Shown here: piece after piece, positions 8,012 to 15,200 of the stretch | How the letters are laid out: every line of letters starts with the position of its first letter | Numbering within the stretch: position 1 is the first letter of the stretch | NCBI GenBank assembly: GCA_017577565.1 | Contig: PKRH01000067.1 | Span: forward strand, 1-19,015 | Source: Thermoanaerobacterales bacterium | Lineage (GTDB): Bacteria > Actinomycetota > Acidimicrobiia > Acidimicrobiales > JACDCH01 | Direction: 5' to 3' | Length of the DNA: 19,015 nucleotides | Program-made: the position numbers and the translations under genes | The notes under the pieces: model-generated | Told to the model about the DNA's origin: nothing | Databases searched by the model: none | What the model saw: the letters and a program-made list of their open reading frames with translations, nothing else

Positions 8012-8491
8012 TCACCGCCCCTCCACCGGCGGCGGCGACCAGTCGTCCCACTTCGAGAAGTCGACCGGCTTGCCGAGGTGCTCGAGCAGCGCCGTGATCG
8101 CCGCCTTGCAGCAGGCGATGTCCTCCTTGGTGTGCCCGCCGGACACGCCGACGCCGCCGACGACCTCGCCGTCCACCTCGATGGGCCAGCCGCCGACGAA
8201 GATGGTGAACCGGCCGCCGTGCTGGGTCATGATCCCGAACGCCTCCTCGTTGGGCTGGGCGTTCGTGTAGGTGTGGGTCGGCCGGCGGTGGCACGCGGCG
8301 GTGAACGCCTTGTTGATGGCGATCTCGACCGACGTCGGCTTGCCGCCGTCCATGCGCCGCAGGGCGATGGGCCAGCCGCCGGCGTCGCTGATGCAGATGA
8401 CGGACTTGACGCCCTGCCGCTGCGCCTCGGCGACGGCGGCGTCGAGCATGAGCTCGGCCTCCTCGAGCGTGAGCACGTTGGCGGTTCGCAC
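8012..8491 (-). CDS. GlcG/HbpS family (DUF336) protein, possible haem or cofactor binder
   Basis: This 159-residue single-domain protein has the GlcG/HbpS/PduO-C fold pattern: LTLEEAELMLDAAVAEA, then the DAGG turn and the IAINKAFTA helix, and finally GGVGVSGGHTKEDIACCKAAI (in parts: GGVGVSGG, then EDIACC). No signal peptide is present, so it acts in the cytoplasm. Family members bind haem (HbpS) or occur in glycolate, propanediol and aromatic catabolic operons with unclear roles. The GTG at 8491 is chosen because AGGAGGG lies 9 nt upstream on the minus strand; reading further upstream crosses the operator and is not protein-like. It is first in a two-gene unit with the aldehyde dehydrogenase. 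Confidence 0.9.
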   Translation of the reverse strand: MRTANVLTLEEAELMLDAAVAEAQRQGVKSVICISDAGGWPIALRRMDGGKPTSVEIAINKAFTAACHRRPTHTYTNAQPNEEAFGIMTQHGGRFTIFVGGWPIEVDGEVVGGVGVSGGHTKEDIACCKAAITALLEHLGKPVDFSKWDDWSPPPVEGR

Positions 8492-8547
8492 GGTGGCGGT
8501 CCCTCCTGTCGGTGTCGCGGTTCGCGCCCTCGGTCCGGCGGAACCGG

Positions 8548-8575
8548 TTGACGACTTCCGTCGACTGTATACAGT
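8548..8575 (+). promoter_or_regulatory. Predicted promoter of the oxidase-ferredoxin-Rieske operon
   Basis: TTGACG (8548-8553) and TACAGT (8570-8575) are 16 nt apart, a good sigma-70-type promoter. The -10 box is the downstream half of the palindrome at 8564-8575, the same arrangement as at the permease promoter. The start codon is 55 nt downstream. Confidence 0.6.
8564..8575. promoter_or_regulatory. GntR-type operator 3, perfect copy, in the divergent GlcG/oxidase promoter region
   Basis: ACTGTATACAGT is a perfect palindrome and identical to operator 1. It lies 55 bp before the oxidase gene and 72 bp before the GlcG-like gene, so one bound regulator could control both directions. Confidence 0.8.
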
Positions 8576-8630
8576 AGACCACAACGCCGGTCCAGGGGCC
8601 ACCGTGGGGGCCCGACCAGGAGGAGAACCG

Positions 8631-9371
8631 ATGACCGAGCTTCTGTCCCGCGAGGAGTTCCGCACCGCCCTCGAGAAGGCGATGGAGGGGCGCCAGGCGA
8701 AGGACGCGTCCTTCAGCCGCGCGTGGGCCGAGGGCAAGCTGCAGCGGCACCACTTCGCCCGCTGGGCGGAGAACCACTACCACTACGTCGGCCCGTTCGC
8801 CGACTACCTGGCCCTCATCTACGCCCGCACGCCGGACGACTGCACGGACGCCAAGGACTTCCTCCTCCAGAACATGTACGAGGAGGAGATCGCCGACGTG
8901 CGCCACACCGACCTGCTCATCCGGTTCGCCGAGGCCTGCGGCTCGTCGGCCGAGCGGGTGATGGACCCCCGCAACATGACGCCGATGACCCGCGGCCTGC
9001 AGTCGTGGTGCTACGCGGTCGCCTACCGCGAGCACTTCGCCGTGGCCACCGCCGCCCTGGTGGTGGGCCTCGAGTCGCAGGTCCCCAGCATCTACCGGAA
9101 GCAGTACCCGGTGCTGATCGACCCCGACGTCTACGGCTTCACCGAGGAGGAGGCCGAGTTCTTCGACCTCCACATCACCTCGGACGAGGTCCACGGCGAG
9201 CGCGGCTACCAGATCGTCCTCGACCACGCGAACACGCCCGAGCTGCAGCAGCGCTGCCTCGAGGTCGTGCGCGACGGCGCCGACATGCGCTTCGCCTACA
9301 CGAAGGCGCTCTACGACACCTACGTGAAGCCCGACCTCGGCGAGTGGGTCGAGGAGCCCGCCGCAGCCTGA
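8631..9371 (+). CDS. Haem-oxygenase-like diiron oxidase (PqqC/TenA/CADD-like, HDO)
   Basis: This 246-residue all-helical protein belongs to the PqqC/TenA-like 'iron-containing redox enzyme' group. It shows the full diiron ligand set of HDO enzymes: Glu85 and His92 (E-x6-H in EEEIADVRH), Glu148 in GLESQVP, and His181, Asp185, His188 (HxxxDxxH in HITSDEVH). Characterised HDOs use O2 for oxidative C-C or C-N cleavage or N-oxygenation (UndA, BesC, SznF, CADD). True PqqC lacks these metal ligands and no other pqq genes are present, so PQQ synthesis is unlikely. The ATG at 8631 follows AGGAGG at 8618-8623. It leads an operon with two iron-sulphur proteins that could supply electrons. The substrate is unknown; context suggests an amine or organic acid that yields an aldehyde (inference). 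Confidence 0.92.
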   Translation: MTELLSREEFRTALEKAMEGRQAKDASFSRAWAEGKLQRHHFARWAENHYHYVGPFADYLALIYARTPDDCTDAKDFLLQNMYEEEIADVRHTDLLIRFAEACGSSAERVMDPRNMTPMTRGLQSWCYAVAYREHFAVATAALVVGLESQVPSIYRKQYPVLIDPDVYGFTEEEAEFFDLHITSDEVHGERGYQIVLDHANTPELQQRCLEVVRDGADMRFAYTKALYDTYVKPDLGEWVEEPAAA

Positions 9372-9382
9372 CCGCCCGCACC

Positions 9383-9413
9383 GCCCGCGGCCGCGCCCGG
9401 CGCGGCCGCGGGC
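9383..9413 (+). promoter_or_regulatory. Intra-operon hairpin between oxidase and ferredoxin genes
   Basis: A perfect 13-bp GC-only stem (9383-9395 with 9401-9413) closes a 5-nt loop, CCCGG, 11 nt after the oxidase stop codon and 18 nt before the ferredoxin start. It could be a partial terminator or an mRNA stabiliser or processing point that sets expression of the oxidase above that of the electron carriers. Confidence 0.5.
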
Positions 9414-9431
9414 CAGGGCACCCGAGCGCAC

Positions 9432-9797
9432 ATGCCGATCATCCGATTCAAGACGTCCGGTCGCGTCGTCGAGCTCCCCGACGGGGGTGACGCCGTCAAC
9501 CTCCTGCGGGTGTCGATCCGCCACGAGTGCGGCATCCCCTGGCGCTGCGCGAGCGGGAACTGCGGGACCGACCGGGTCCGCGTCGTCGAGGGCGCCGAGA
9601 ACTTCGACAAGCCCCGCCGGCGGGAGCGCGAGCGGCTCGGCGACCTCCTCGACGCCGGCTTCCGCCTTGCCTGCCAGAGCTACGTCGACGGCGACTGCAC
9701 CGTGGAGTGGGACCCCGACCAGGTGGGCCTCGACGTCGACTCCAAGGCGTACGAGCGGCTCCGCCGGATCTGGCTGTCCAAGGAGGACTCAGCGTGA
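9432..9797 (+). CDS. 2Fe-2S ferredoxin-like protein with a changed cysteine motif
   Basis: This 121-residue protein has a plant/adrenodoxin-type beta-grasp ferredoxin domain (about 1-95) and a charged C-terminal extension. The normal motif is CxxxxCxxC...C. Here the alignment gives Cys39, Cys44, Asp47 and Cys81 (CASGNCGTD), so the third cluster cysteine is Asp. Another cysteine, Cys33, precedes the motif and Cys89 follows. The cluster may therefore be bound by three Cys and one Asp, or by Cys33 in another arrangement. The ATG at 9432 has only a poor Shine-Dalgarno. The stop overlaps the Rieske start by GTGA, so they are translationally coupled. Likely role: electron donor to the neighbouring diiron oxidase. 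Confidence 0.9.
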   Translation: MPIIRFKTSGRVVELPDGGDAVNLLRVSIRHECGIPWRCASGNCGTDRVRVVEGAENFDKPRRRERERLGDLLDAGFRLACQSYVDGDCTVEWDPDQVGLDVDSKAYERLRRIWLSKEDSA

Positions 9798-10177
9798 GCG
9801 AGCAGTGGGTCGACGCCGGCGGCGTCGACGAGCTGGCCCGGTCCGGCAAGACGGTCGTCGAGGGCGCCTCGGGGCCCGTCGTCGTCGTGTGCCACGAGGG
9901 ACGGTTCCACGCCCTCCACGACACCTGCGTGCACAAGCAGCGGTCGCTGTCCCGCGGCGTCGTGCTGAACGGCCGGCTCGTCTGCCCCGGGCACCAGTGG
10001 CAGTTCGACCTGGCGACCGGCTACTGCGCCGCCCGCGACCGCTACCAGCCCACCTACGCCGTCGAGGTCCGGGACGGGCGCGTCCTCGTCGACGTCTCGG
10101 CACCCCGCCCCACCGACACGCCGGTCGAGCTCTCGACGTCACGGACCGCCGGCTCCCCCGTCGACGTCGAGGGCTGA
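9794..10177 (+). CDS. Rieske-type 2Fe-2S ferredoxin
   Basis: This 127-residue protein has a single Rieske domain (about 5-102) with cluster ligands Cys45 and His47 (CVH) and Cys64 and His67 (CPGH), 16 residues apart as in Rieske ferredoxins of dioxygenase systems. PGHQWQFDLATG is the typical second box. There is no catalytic oxygenase domain and no signal peptide, so it is a soluble electron carrier. The last ~25 residues are a Pro/Thr/Ser-rich tail. The GTG start at 9794 follows AGGAGG at 9781-9786 and overlaps the ferredoxin stop codon. No ferredoxin reductase is encoded in the window, so reducing power must come from elsewhere. Confidence 0.94.
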   Translation: MSEQWVDAGGVDELARSGKTVVEGASGPVVVVCHEGRFHALHDTCVHKQRSLSRGVVLNGRLVCPGHQWQFDLATGYCAARDRYQPTYAVEVRDGRVLVDVSAPRPTDTPVELSTSRTAGSPVDVEG

Positions 10178-10181
10178 CGCC

Positions 10182-10213
10182 GGGCGGCGCCGCACCCGCC
10201 GGCGGCGCCGCCC
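10182..10213 (+). terminator. Hairpin ending the oxidase operon
   Basis: A perfect 11-bp stem GGGCGGCGCCG/CGGCGCCGCCC (10182-10192 with 10203-10213) closes a 10-nt loop, 4 nt after the Rieske stop codon. There is no T-tract. Confidence 0.65.
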
Positions 10214-10634
10214 GCGACCCGGCCCGGACGCCGGTCCACGACCGACCCCGATCCGGGGCCCGGGCACCCGGAGAGCGGCTCAGGGGCATCCCCGATTGCC
10301 GCCCCCGCTCGGCGGCCCGCATCGTCGGGTCGTGCCCACCTCCCCCTGGAGCCCCCGGTGACGGCCGTGCCGCTGACCGCGCCGCCGGTGCCCGGCGTGG
10401 TGGGCGGCGCGGCCGAGCTCGTCCTGGCGGTCGCGCTCGCCGCCACCGACGCCGCCCGCACGGTCGTCACCGCCTGGCTCGCGCTCCTGCAGGGCCCGCT
10501 CGCCGGCGGGGTGGTCGCCGCGTCGGCCCGGCTGGCACCGGTCCTCGCCGCCCTCGGCCCGCCGGTCGCGGTGGTCGGGGCGGCGCGCCGCCACGGGGTC
10601 GGCCCCGCCGCGCCCCGCCCCCGGAACGTGCGAA
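10214..10634. other. Long non-coding gap beside tRNA-Tyr, no supported gene
   Basis: About 420 bases without a gene I can support. A GTG at 10358 after GGAG opens a hydrophobic Ala/Leu/Val-rich reading frame, but it runs straight through the opposite-strand tRNA gene and into the yajQ promoter. The last part of its product is the typical translated-tRNA peptide (GEDSNLRR). Low-complexity GC-rich reading of this kind is common here, so I treat it as chance. Confidence 0.5.
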
Positions 10635-10657
10635 CGGCGTGCCCGTCGGGCACGCCG
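10635..10657 (-). terminator. Terminator hairpin of tRNA-Tyr
   Basis: A perfect 10-bp stem CGGCGTGCCC/GGGCACGCCG (10635-10644 with 10648-10657) with a 3-nt loop lies directly after the CCA end of the tRNA gene. It fits a terminator or processing signal for the tRNA transcript. Confidence 0.65.
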
Positions 10658-10742
10658 TGGTGGGCCGGGGAGGATTCGAACCTCCGAAGGCAATGCCGGC
10701 AGATTTACAGTCTGCTCCCTTTGTCCGCTCGGGCACCGACCC
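10658..10742 (-). tRNA. tRNA-Tyr (anticodon GUA)
   Basis: The minus strand folds as an 85-nt class II tRNA. The acceptor stem GGGTCGG/CCGGCCC has one T-G wobble. The D arm is CCCGAGCGG...GGG and the anticodon arm is GCAGA-CTGTAAA-TCTGC with anticodon GTA. There is a long variable arm around GCCTTCGG, a T arm GGAGG-TTCGAAT-CCTCC, discriminator A and an encoded CCA end. The long variable arm with GTA is typical of bacterial tRNA-Tyr. It is transcribed away from yajQ, with its 3' end facing the oxidase locus. Confidence 0.97.
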
Positions 10743-10810
10743 GGGGAGGCATCACGCTAGCGCCTGCGCCACCGCCGTCACCACACGGCGCCGGGGCCGG
10801 TGACCGAGGT

Positions 10811-10823
10811 TAGCCTCGGGGCC
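10811..10823 (+). promoter_or_regulatory. Possible leaderless -10 element and hairpin before yajQ
   Basis: TAGCCT (TANNNT, 10811-10816) lies 7 nt before the ATG at 10824, the spacing expected when transcription begins at the start codon. It sits inside a perfect hairpin CCGAGG-TTAG-CCTCGG (10804-10819). No Shine-Dalgarno is obvious. Confidence 0.45.
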
Positions 10824-11312
10824 ATGCCGAGCTTCGACGTGGTGTCCGAGATCGACATGCAGGAGGTGCGCAACGCCGTCGACCAGGCGCGACGGGAGGT
10901 CGCCACCCGGTTCGACTTCAAGGGGACCAACAGCACCGTCGAGCTGGGCGACGGCGAGATCACCCTGCAGAGCGTCACCGAGGACCGGCTCAAGGCCGTC
11001 CGCCAGGTGCTCGAGGAGAAGCTCGTCAAGCGCAAGGTGTCGCTGAAGGCGCTCGACTACCAGAAGGTCGAGGAGGCGAGCGGCGGCACGGCCCGGCAGC
11101 ACGTCAAGCTCGTGGCCGGCATCTCCCGCGACAAGGCGACCGCCATCAACAAGTTCATCAAGGGCCTGAAGCTCAAGGGCGTCCAGAGCCAGGTCCAGGG
11201 CGACCGCCTGCGGGTCAGCAGCAAGAAGCGGGACGACCTGCAGGCGACCATCGCCGCCCTGCGCGAGCAGGACTTCGGCATCCCGCTGCAGTTCACCAAC
11301 TTCCGGGACTGA
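10824..11312 (+). CDS. yajQ: YajQ family nucleotide-binding protein
   Basis: This 162-residue protein matches the usual YajQ length (about 163) over its whole length. It begins MPSFDVVSEIDMQEVRNAVD and has the conserved parts RFDFKGT, GISRDKATAINKFIKG and QTNFRD-like end LQFTNFRD. YajQ proteins are small cytoplasmic double-ferredoxin-fold proteins. Some bind cyclic di-GMP and act with a transcription regulator (Xanthomonas), but their role in actinobacteria is not settled. The ATG at 10824 is chosen over the GTG at 10800 because the family starts with MPSFD. It is monocistronic, divergent from tRNA-Tyr and ended by the hairpin at 11316-11348. Confidence 0.95.
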   Translation: MPSFDVVSEIDMQEVRNAVDQARREVATRFDFKGTNSTVELGDGEITLQSVTEDRLKAVRQVLEEKLVKRKVSLKALDYQKVEEASGGTARQHVKLVAGISRDKATAINKFIKGLKLKGVQSQVQGDRLRVSSKKRDDLQATIAALREQDFGIPLQFTNFRD

Positions 11313-11315
11313 TCG

Positions 11316-11348
11316 CGACGGGGCGGGCCCTCCGGGCCCGCCCCGTCG
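11316..11348. terminator. Bidirectional terminator between yajQ and htpX
   Basis: A perfect 15-bp stem (11316-11330 with 11334-11348, core GGGGCGGGCCC) with a 3-nt loop TCC fills the 54-bp gap between the convergent yajQ and htpX genes. It is the longest perfect hairpin I found in the window. Confidence 0.75.
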
Positions 11349-11366
11349 ACGTCGCTCGGTGCCCGC

Positions 11367-12215
11367 TCAGCGGCGCCAGTCGCCGGCGCGCAGGCGGGCG
11401 ACCCGCTCCTCGGTCGTCGGGTGGGTGCGCCAGAGGTTGGCGAAGTTCATGCGCCGCCCCGACAGCGGGTTGACGATGAACGCGCTGGCGTGGGCCGGGT
11501 CGATGTCCATCGGGATCTGGCGGGCACCGACCTCCAGCTTCTGCAGGGCCCGGGCGAGCGGCTCGCCGTCGCCGATCAGGCGGGCGCCGCTGCGGTCGGC
11601 CTCGAACTCCCGGCTGCGGCTGATCGCCATCTGCAGCAGCCCGGCGGCGATCGGCGCCAGGAAGGCCATGGCCAGCAGCGCCAGCGGGTTGGCGTCCTCG
11701 TCGTCGCGCCCGCCGAAGAAGGCGGAGAACTGCAGGAAGTTGGCGATGAGCGTGATGCCCATGGCGATGGCCGCCGCCACCGACCCGATGAGGATGTCGC
11801 GGTTGCCGATGTGGCTGATCTCGTGGGCGAGCACGCCCCGCAGCTCGTTCCAGTCGAGGATGCGCAGGATGCCCTGCGTGACCGCGACCGCCGCGTGGTC
11901 GGGGCTGCGCCCGGTGGCGAACGCGTTCGGCTGCGGGTCGGGCGTCACGTAGAGCTTCGGCATCGGCATGCCCGCCTTCTGCGTCAGCTCCCGCACGATG
12001 GCGTAGTACTCGGGCATCTGCTCTTCCGTCACCGGCTGGGCCCGGGCGGCGCGGATCGCGAGCTTGTCCGAGTTCCAGTACGAGAAGCCCACGAACAGCA
12101 GGCCGAGCGCGAACCCGATGACCGCGCCCTGGGCTCCGCCGATGAGCTGGCCGATGAGGACCAGCAGGCCTCCGAGACCGGCAAGCAGCACGAAGGTCTT
12201 GAATGTGTTCTTCAC
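11367..12215 (-). CDS. htpX: HtpX family membrane zinc metalloprotease
   Basis: This 282-residue M48B peptidase takes part in quality control of membrane proteins. Two N-terminal hydrophobic segments (about 7-23 and 28-46) precede the zinc motif HEISH (His131, Glu132, His135), and Glu203 in SREFEAD is the probable third zinc ligand. Two more hydrophobic segments lie at about 141-166 and 176-198. PNAFATGRSPDHAAVAVTQG is typical for HtpX. The GTG at 12215 (MKNTFKTF) fits the family's N-terminus; no Shine-Dalgarno is seen, but TAGCTT lies 7 nt upstream. It is divergent from the BTAD regulator with only 54 bp between the starts. Confidence 0.96.
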   Translation of the reverse strand: MKNTFKTFVLLAGLGGLLVLIGQLIGGAQGAVIGFALGLLFVGFSYWNSDKLAIRAARAQPVTEEQMPEYYAIVRELTQKAGMPMPKLYVTPDPQPNAFATGRSPDHAAVAVTQGILRILDWNELRGVLAHEISHIGNRDILIGSVAAAIAMGITLIANFLQFSAFFGGRDDEDANPLALLAMAFLAPIAAGLLQMAISRSREFEADRSGARLIGDGEPLARALQKLEVGARQIPMDIDPAHASAFIVNPLSGRRMNFANLWRTHPTTEERVARLRAGDWRR

Positions 12216-12228
12216 GGGCCCGAAGCTA
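12216..12228 (-). promoter_or_regulatory. Possible leaderless -10 element of htpX
   Basis: On the minus strand TAGCTT (12228-12223) is followed by 7 nt (CGGGCCC) and the GTG start. The spacing equals that at yajQ, which suggests transcription starts at the start codon. Confidence 0.45.
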
Positions 12229-12269
12229 CAGGCACCGGCCGCGAACCGGTCGAGCCCGCGGCCGCCACC

Positions 12270-15200
12270 GTGGCACCCGAGCGACAGACCGACGGCGACC
12301 CCGAGCCCACACCGGTCGCGGTGCGCCTGCTCGGCGGGTTCGAGGTCGCGGTCGGGGGCCGCACCGTCGCCGCCGACGCCTGGCCGGCCCGTCGGGCGGC
12401 GGAGCTCGTGCAGCTGCTCGCCCTCGCCCCGGACCGGTGGCTGCTCCGGGACCAGGTCCTCGAGGCGCTGTGGCCGCACCTCGCGCCGGAGGCGGGCGCC
12501 GCCAACCTGCGGAAGGCCGCGCACCACGTGCGCCGTGCCCTCGGGGCCGACGACGCGATCGTGCTGCGCGGCGGGCGCGTGCGCCTGTTCCCGGGCCGGC
12601 GGGTCGAGGTCGACGCCTGGGCGTTCGAGGCCGCCGCCGAGCGGGCGCTGGCCGACGGCGACCCGGCGGCCTGCGGTGCCGTCGCCGACACCCGGGCCGA
12701 CCTGCTGCCCGGTGCGCTCTACGCCGACTGGACGCAGGGCGTGCGCGAGCGCCTGCGGGCCCGCCGGCTCGACCTCCTGCGCGCCGCCGGCCGGTGGGAG
12801 GACGTGGTCGAGCTCGACCCCACCGACGAGCCCGCCACCCGGGCGCTGATGCGGGCGGCGCTCGACGGCGGCCGGCCCCACGCCGCGCTGCGGTGGTACG
12901 GGCGGCTGCGGACCACGCTGCAGGTCGAGCTGGACGTGCAGCCGAGCGACGAGACCCGCCGGCTGCACGCCGCGTGCCTCGCCGGGCTCGTGCCCGCCGA
13001 GCCCGAGCTCGTCGGCCGGGACGTCGAGCTGGGCCGGGCCGAGGCCGCGCTCGCCGGGCCGGCGCCGACGATCGTGGTCCGCGGCCCCGCCGGCATCGGG
13101 AAGTCCGCCCTCTGCCGGCGGGTGGCCGACCTGGCCCGCGAACGGGGGTGGACCGTCGCCGCGACGTCCGGCCGCGGCGTCGTCGAGCCCTACGCCCCGC
13201 TCGGCGAGCTGGTCGGGCAGCTCGCCGGGGACGGGGACGGGCTGCTCGACGGGCTGGGCGACACGCCGCGCGCCGCGCTGCGGGCGGTCAGCGGCACCGC
13301 CGCCCCGCCCGCCGGGCTCACCCGCCACCAGGTCATCGGCGCCCTGCGCCGGCTGCTGCGTGCCGCGGCCGCGGGCGGGCCGGGTGCGCTCGTCGTCCTC
13401 GACGACGCCCACGAGGCGGACGAGGCGACGGTCGACGCGCTCGCCCACCTGCCGGTGGCCGGCCCCCGAGCCGTCGCGCTCGTCGTCGCCTACCGCCCGG
13501 AGCGGGCGGCCGAGCCGCTGCAGGCCGCCGCCGCCCGCCTCGCCCGGGCCGGCGCGACCACGATCGACCTGCCGCCGCTGGCCGACCACGACGCCGCAGC
13601 GCTCGTGGCCGCCGCCGCCGAGGCCCGACCGAGCGCCGAGGCGGTCGCCGAGGTCGTGCGGCTCGCCGAGGGCAACCCGTTCTTCCTGCGCGAGCTGGCG
13701 ACCGCGCTCGGCCGCGACGGCGGCGCGCCGGCCCAGCCGAGCGCCTGGGGCGCGATCGCCCGCCGCTTCGTCGACCTCGACGCGGGGACGGTCGCGATGC
13801 TGAGCCGGCTGGCCCTCGCGCAGGACCGGCTCGACGCGGCATCGGTGGCGGCGCTCACCGGGCTGACCGACGACGAGGCGTTCGCCCTCCTCGACGCCGC
13901 GCTCGCCGCCGGCGTGCTCCTCGTCGAGGGCGAGGGCTACCGGTTCCGCCACGAGCTCGTGCGGCGGGCCCTGATCGAGCGGCTGGCCCCGCACCAGCGC
14001 GTCGCCGTGCACCGGGACGCGGCGCGGCGGCTCGCCGCCGGCGGCGCGCCGACCGCAGTCGTCGCCCACCACTGGCTGGCCGGCGGCCGCCCCGCGGAGG
14101 CGGCGGGGTGGCTGCTCGAAGCCGCCCGCCGGGCCGTCGCGCTCGGGGGGTTCGCCGACGCCCTGCACCACCTCGACGCGCTGCTCGGGCACGAGCCCGG
14201 CCACGCCGCGGCCCGGCGGCTGCGGGCGGAGGCCCTGGACGCCCTCGGCGACCCGTCGGCGCCGGCCGCCTACGCGGCGGCCGCGGCGGCCGCCGGCCGG
14301 GACGAGGCCGACGACCTCCTCGCCCGCCGGGCGCTCGCCCAGCTCAAGGCCGGCGACCCGGATGGGGCGCTCGCCACCGCCGAGGGCCTCCGGCCGGCGT
14401 CGCTGGACGGGCGGCTCGCGCTGGCGCTGACCCGGGCCGGGGCGGCGGCCCTCGGGGTCGGCGACCCCGAGGAGGGCGCTGCGCTCGCCGCCGACTGCCG
14501 GCGCCTGGCCCTGCGGTCGGGCGACCCGGCGGCCGTCGTCGTCGCGTCGTGGGCCCACGCGGCCGCCGCGCACGCGCGCGGCGTCCTGCGCGACAGCGTG
14601 CGCCTCGACCTGCGGGAGGCGGCGTCGCTCCCGACGCTGGCGACGAGCGTGTTCGACGGCCAGCTGTGCATCACCCAGCGCTTCCTGTACGGCGCCCGGC
14701 CCTACGACGAGGTCATCGCCTTCGCCACCTCGCTCGAGGCCGAGGCCCGCCGCCTCGGCACGGTGCGGGGCGAGGCATTCGCGGTCACGCTGCGGGGCGA
14801 GGCCCGGCTGCTCGCCGGCCGGCTCGACGACGCCGCGCCCGACCTCGAGGCCGGCGCCGCCCTGCACCGGGGGATCGGCGCCGCCACCGGCGAGGCCCAC
14901 GCGCTGCAGCGCCGGGCCGAGCTCGCGCTCCACCGGGGCTGCGCCGACGAGGCGGAGCCCCTGCTCGACGAGGCGCTGGCCGTCGCCCGCGAGTCCGATG
15001 TCGGCTTCCACCTGTTCGACCGGATCCACGGCACCCTCCTCGCCGCCGCGCCCGACCCCGAGGCCGCCGCCCGCCGGCTCGAGGAGGCCGAGGCGTCGAT
15101 CCGCGGCCCGGCCGAGACGTGCCCGGGGTGCCGCATCACCTTCACCGTGCCCGCGGCGATCGCCGCCGCCCGCGCCGGCGACCTCGGGCGGGCCCGGGCG

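Noticed and set aside
8631..9371. PQQ biosynthesis protein PqqC or thiaminase TenA
   Set aside because: The protein has a full diiron ligand set, including HxxxDxxH, which PqqC and TenA lack, and no other pqq or thi genes are nearby.
6468..10213. Related hairpins at 6468-6502 and 10182-10213 as copies of a mobile repeat
   Set aside because: They share only a GGCGGCGCCG core, loops and flanks differ, and both lie exactly after stop codons, so they are best explained as terminators.
10358..10813. Open frame of 151 codons with a hydrophobic first part
   Set aside because: It crosses the whole tRNA-Tyr gene on the opposite strand and its C-terminal part is the well-known translated-tRNA peptide. 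There is no family resemblance.
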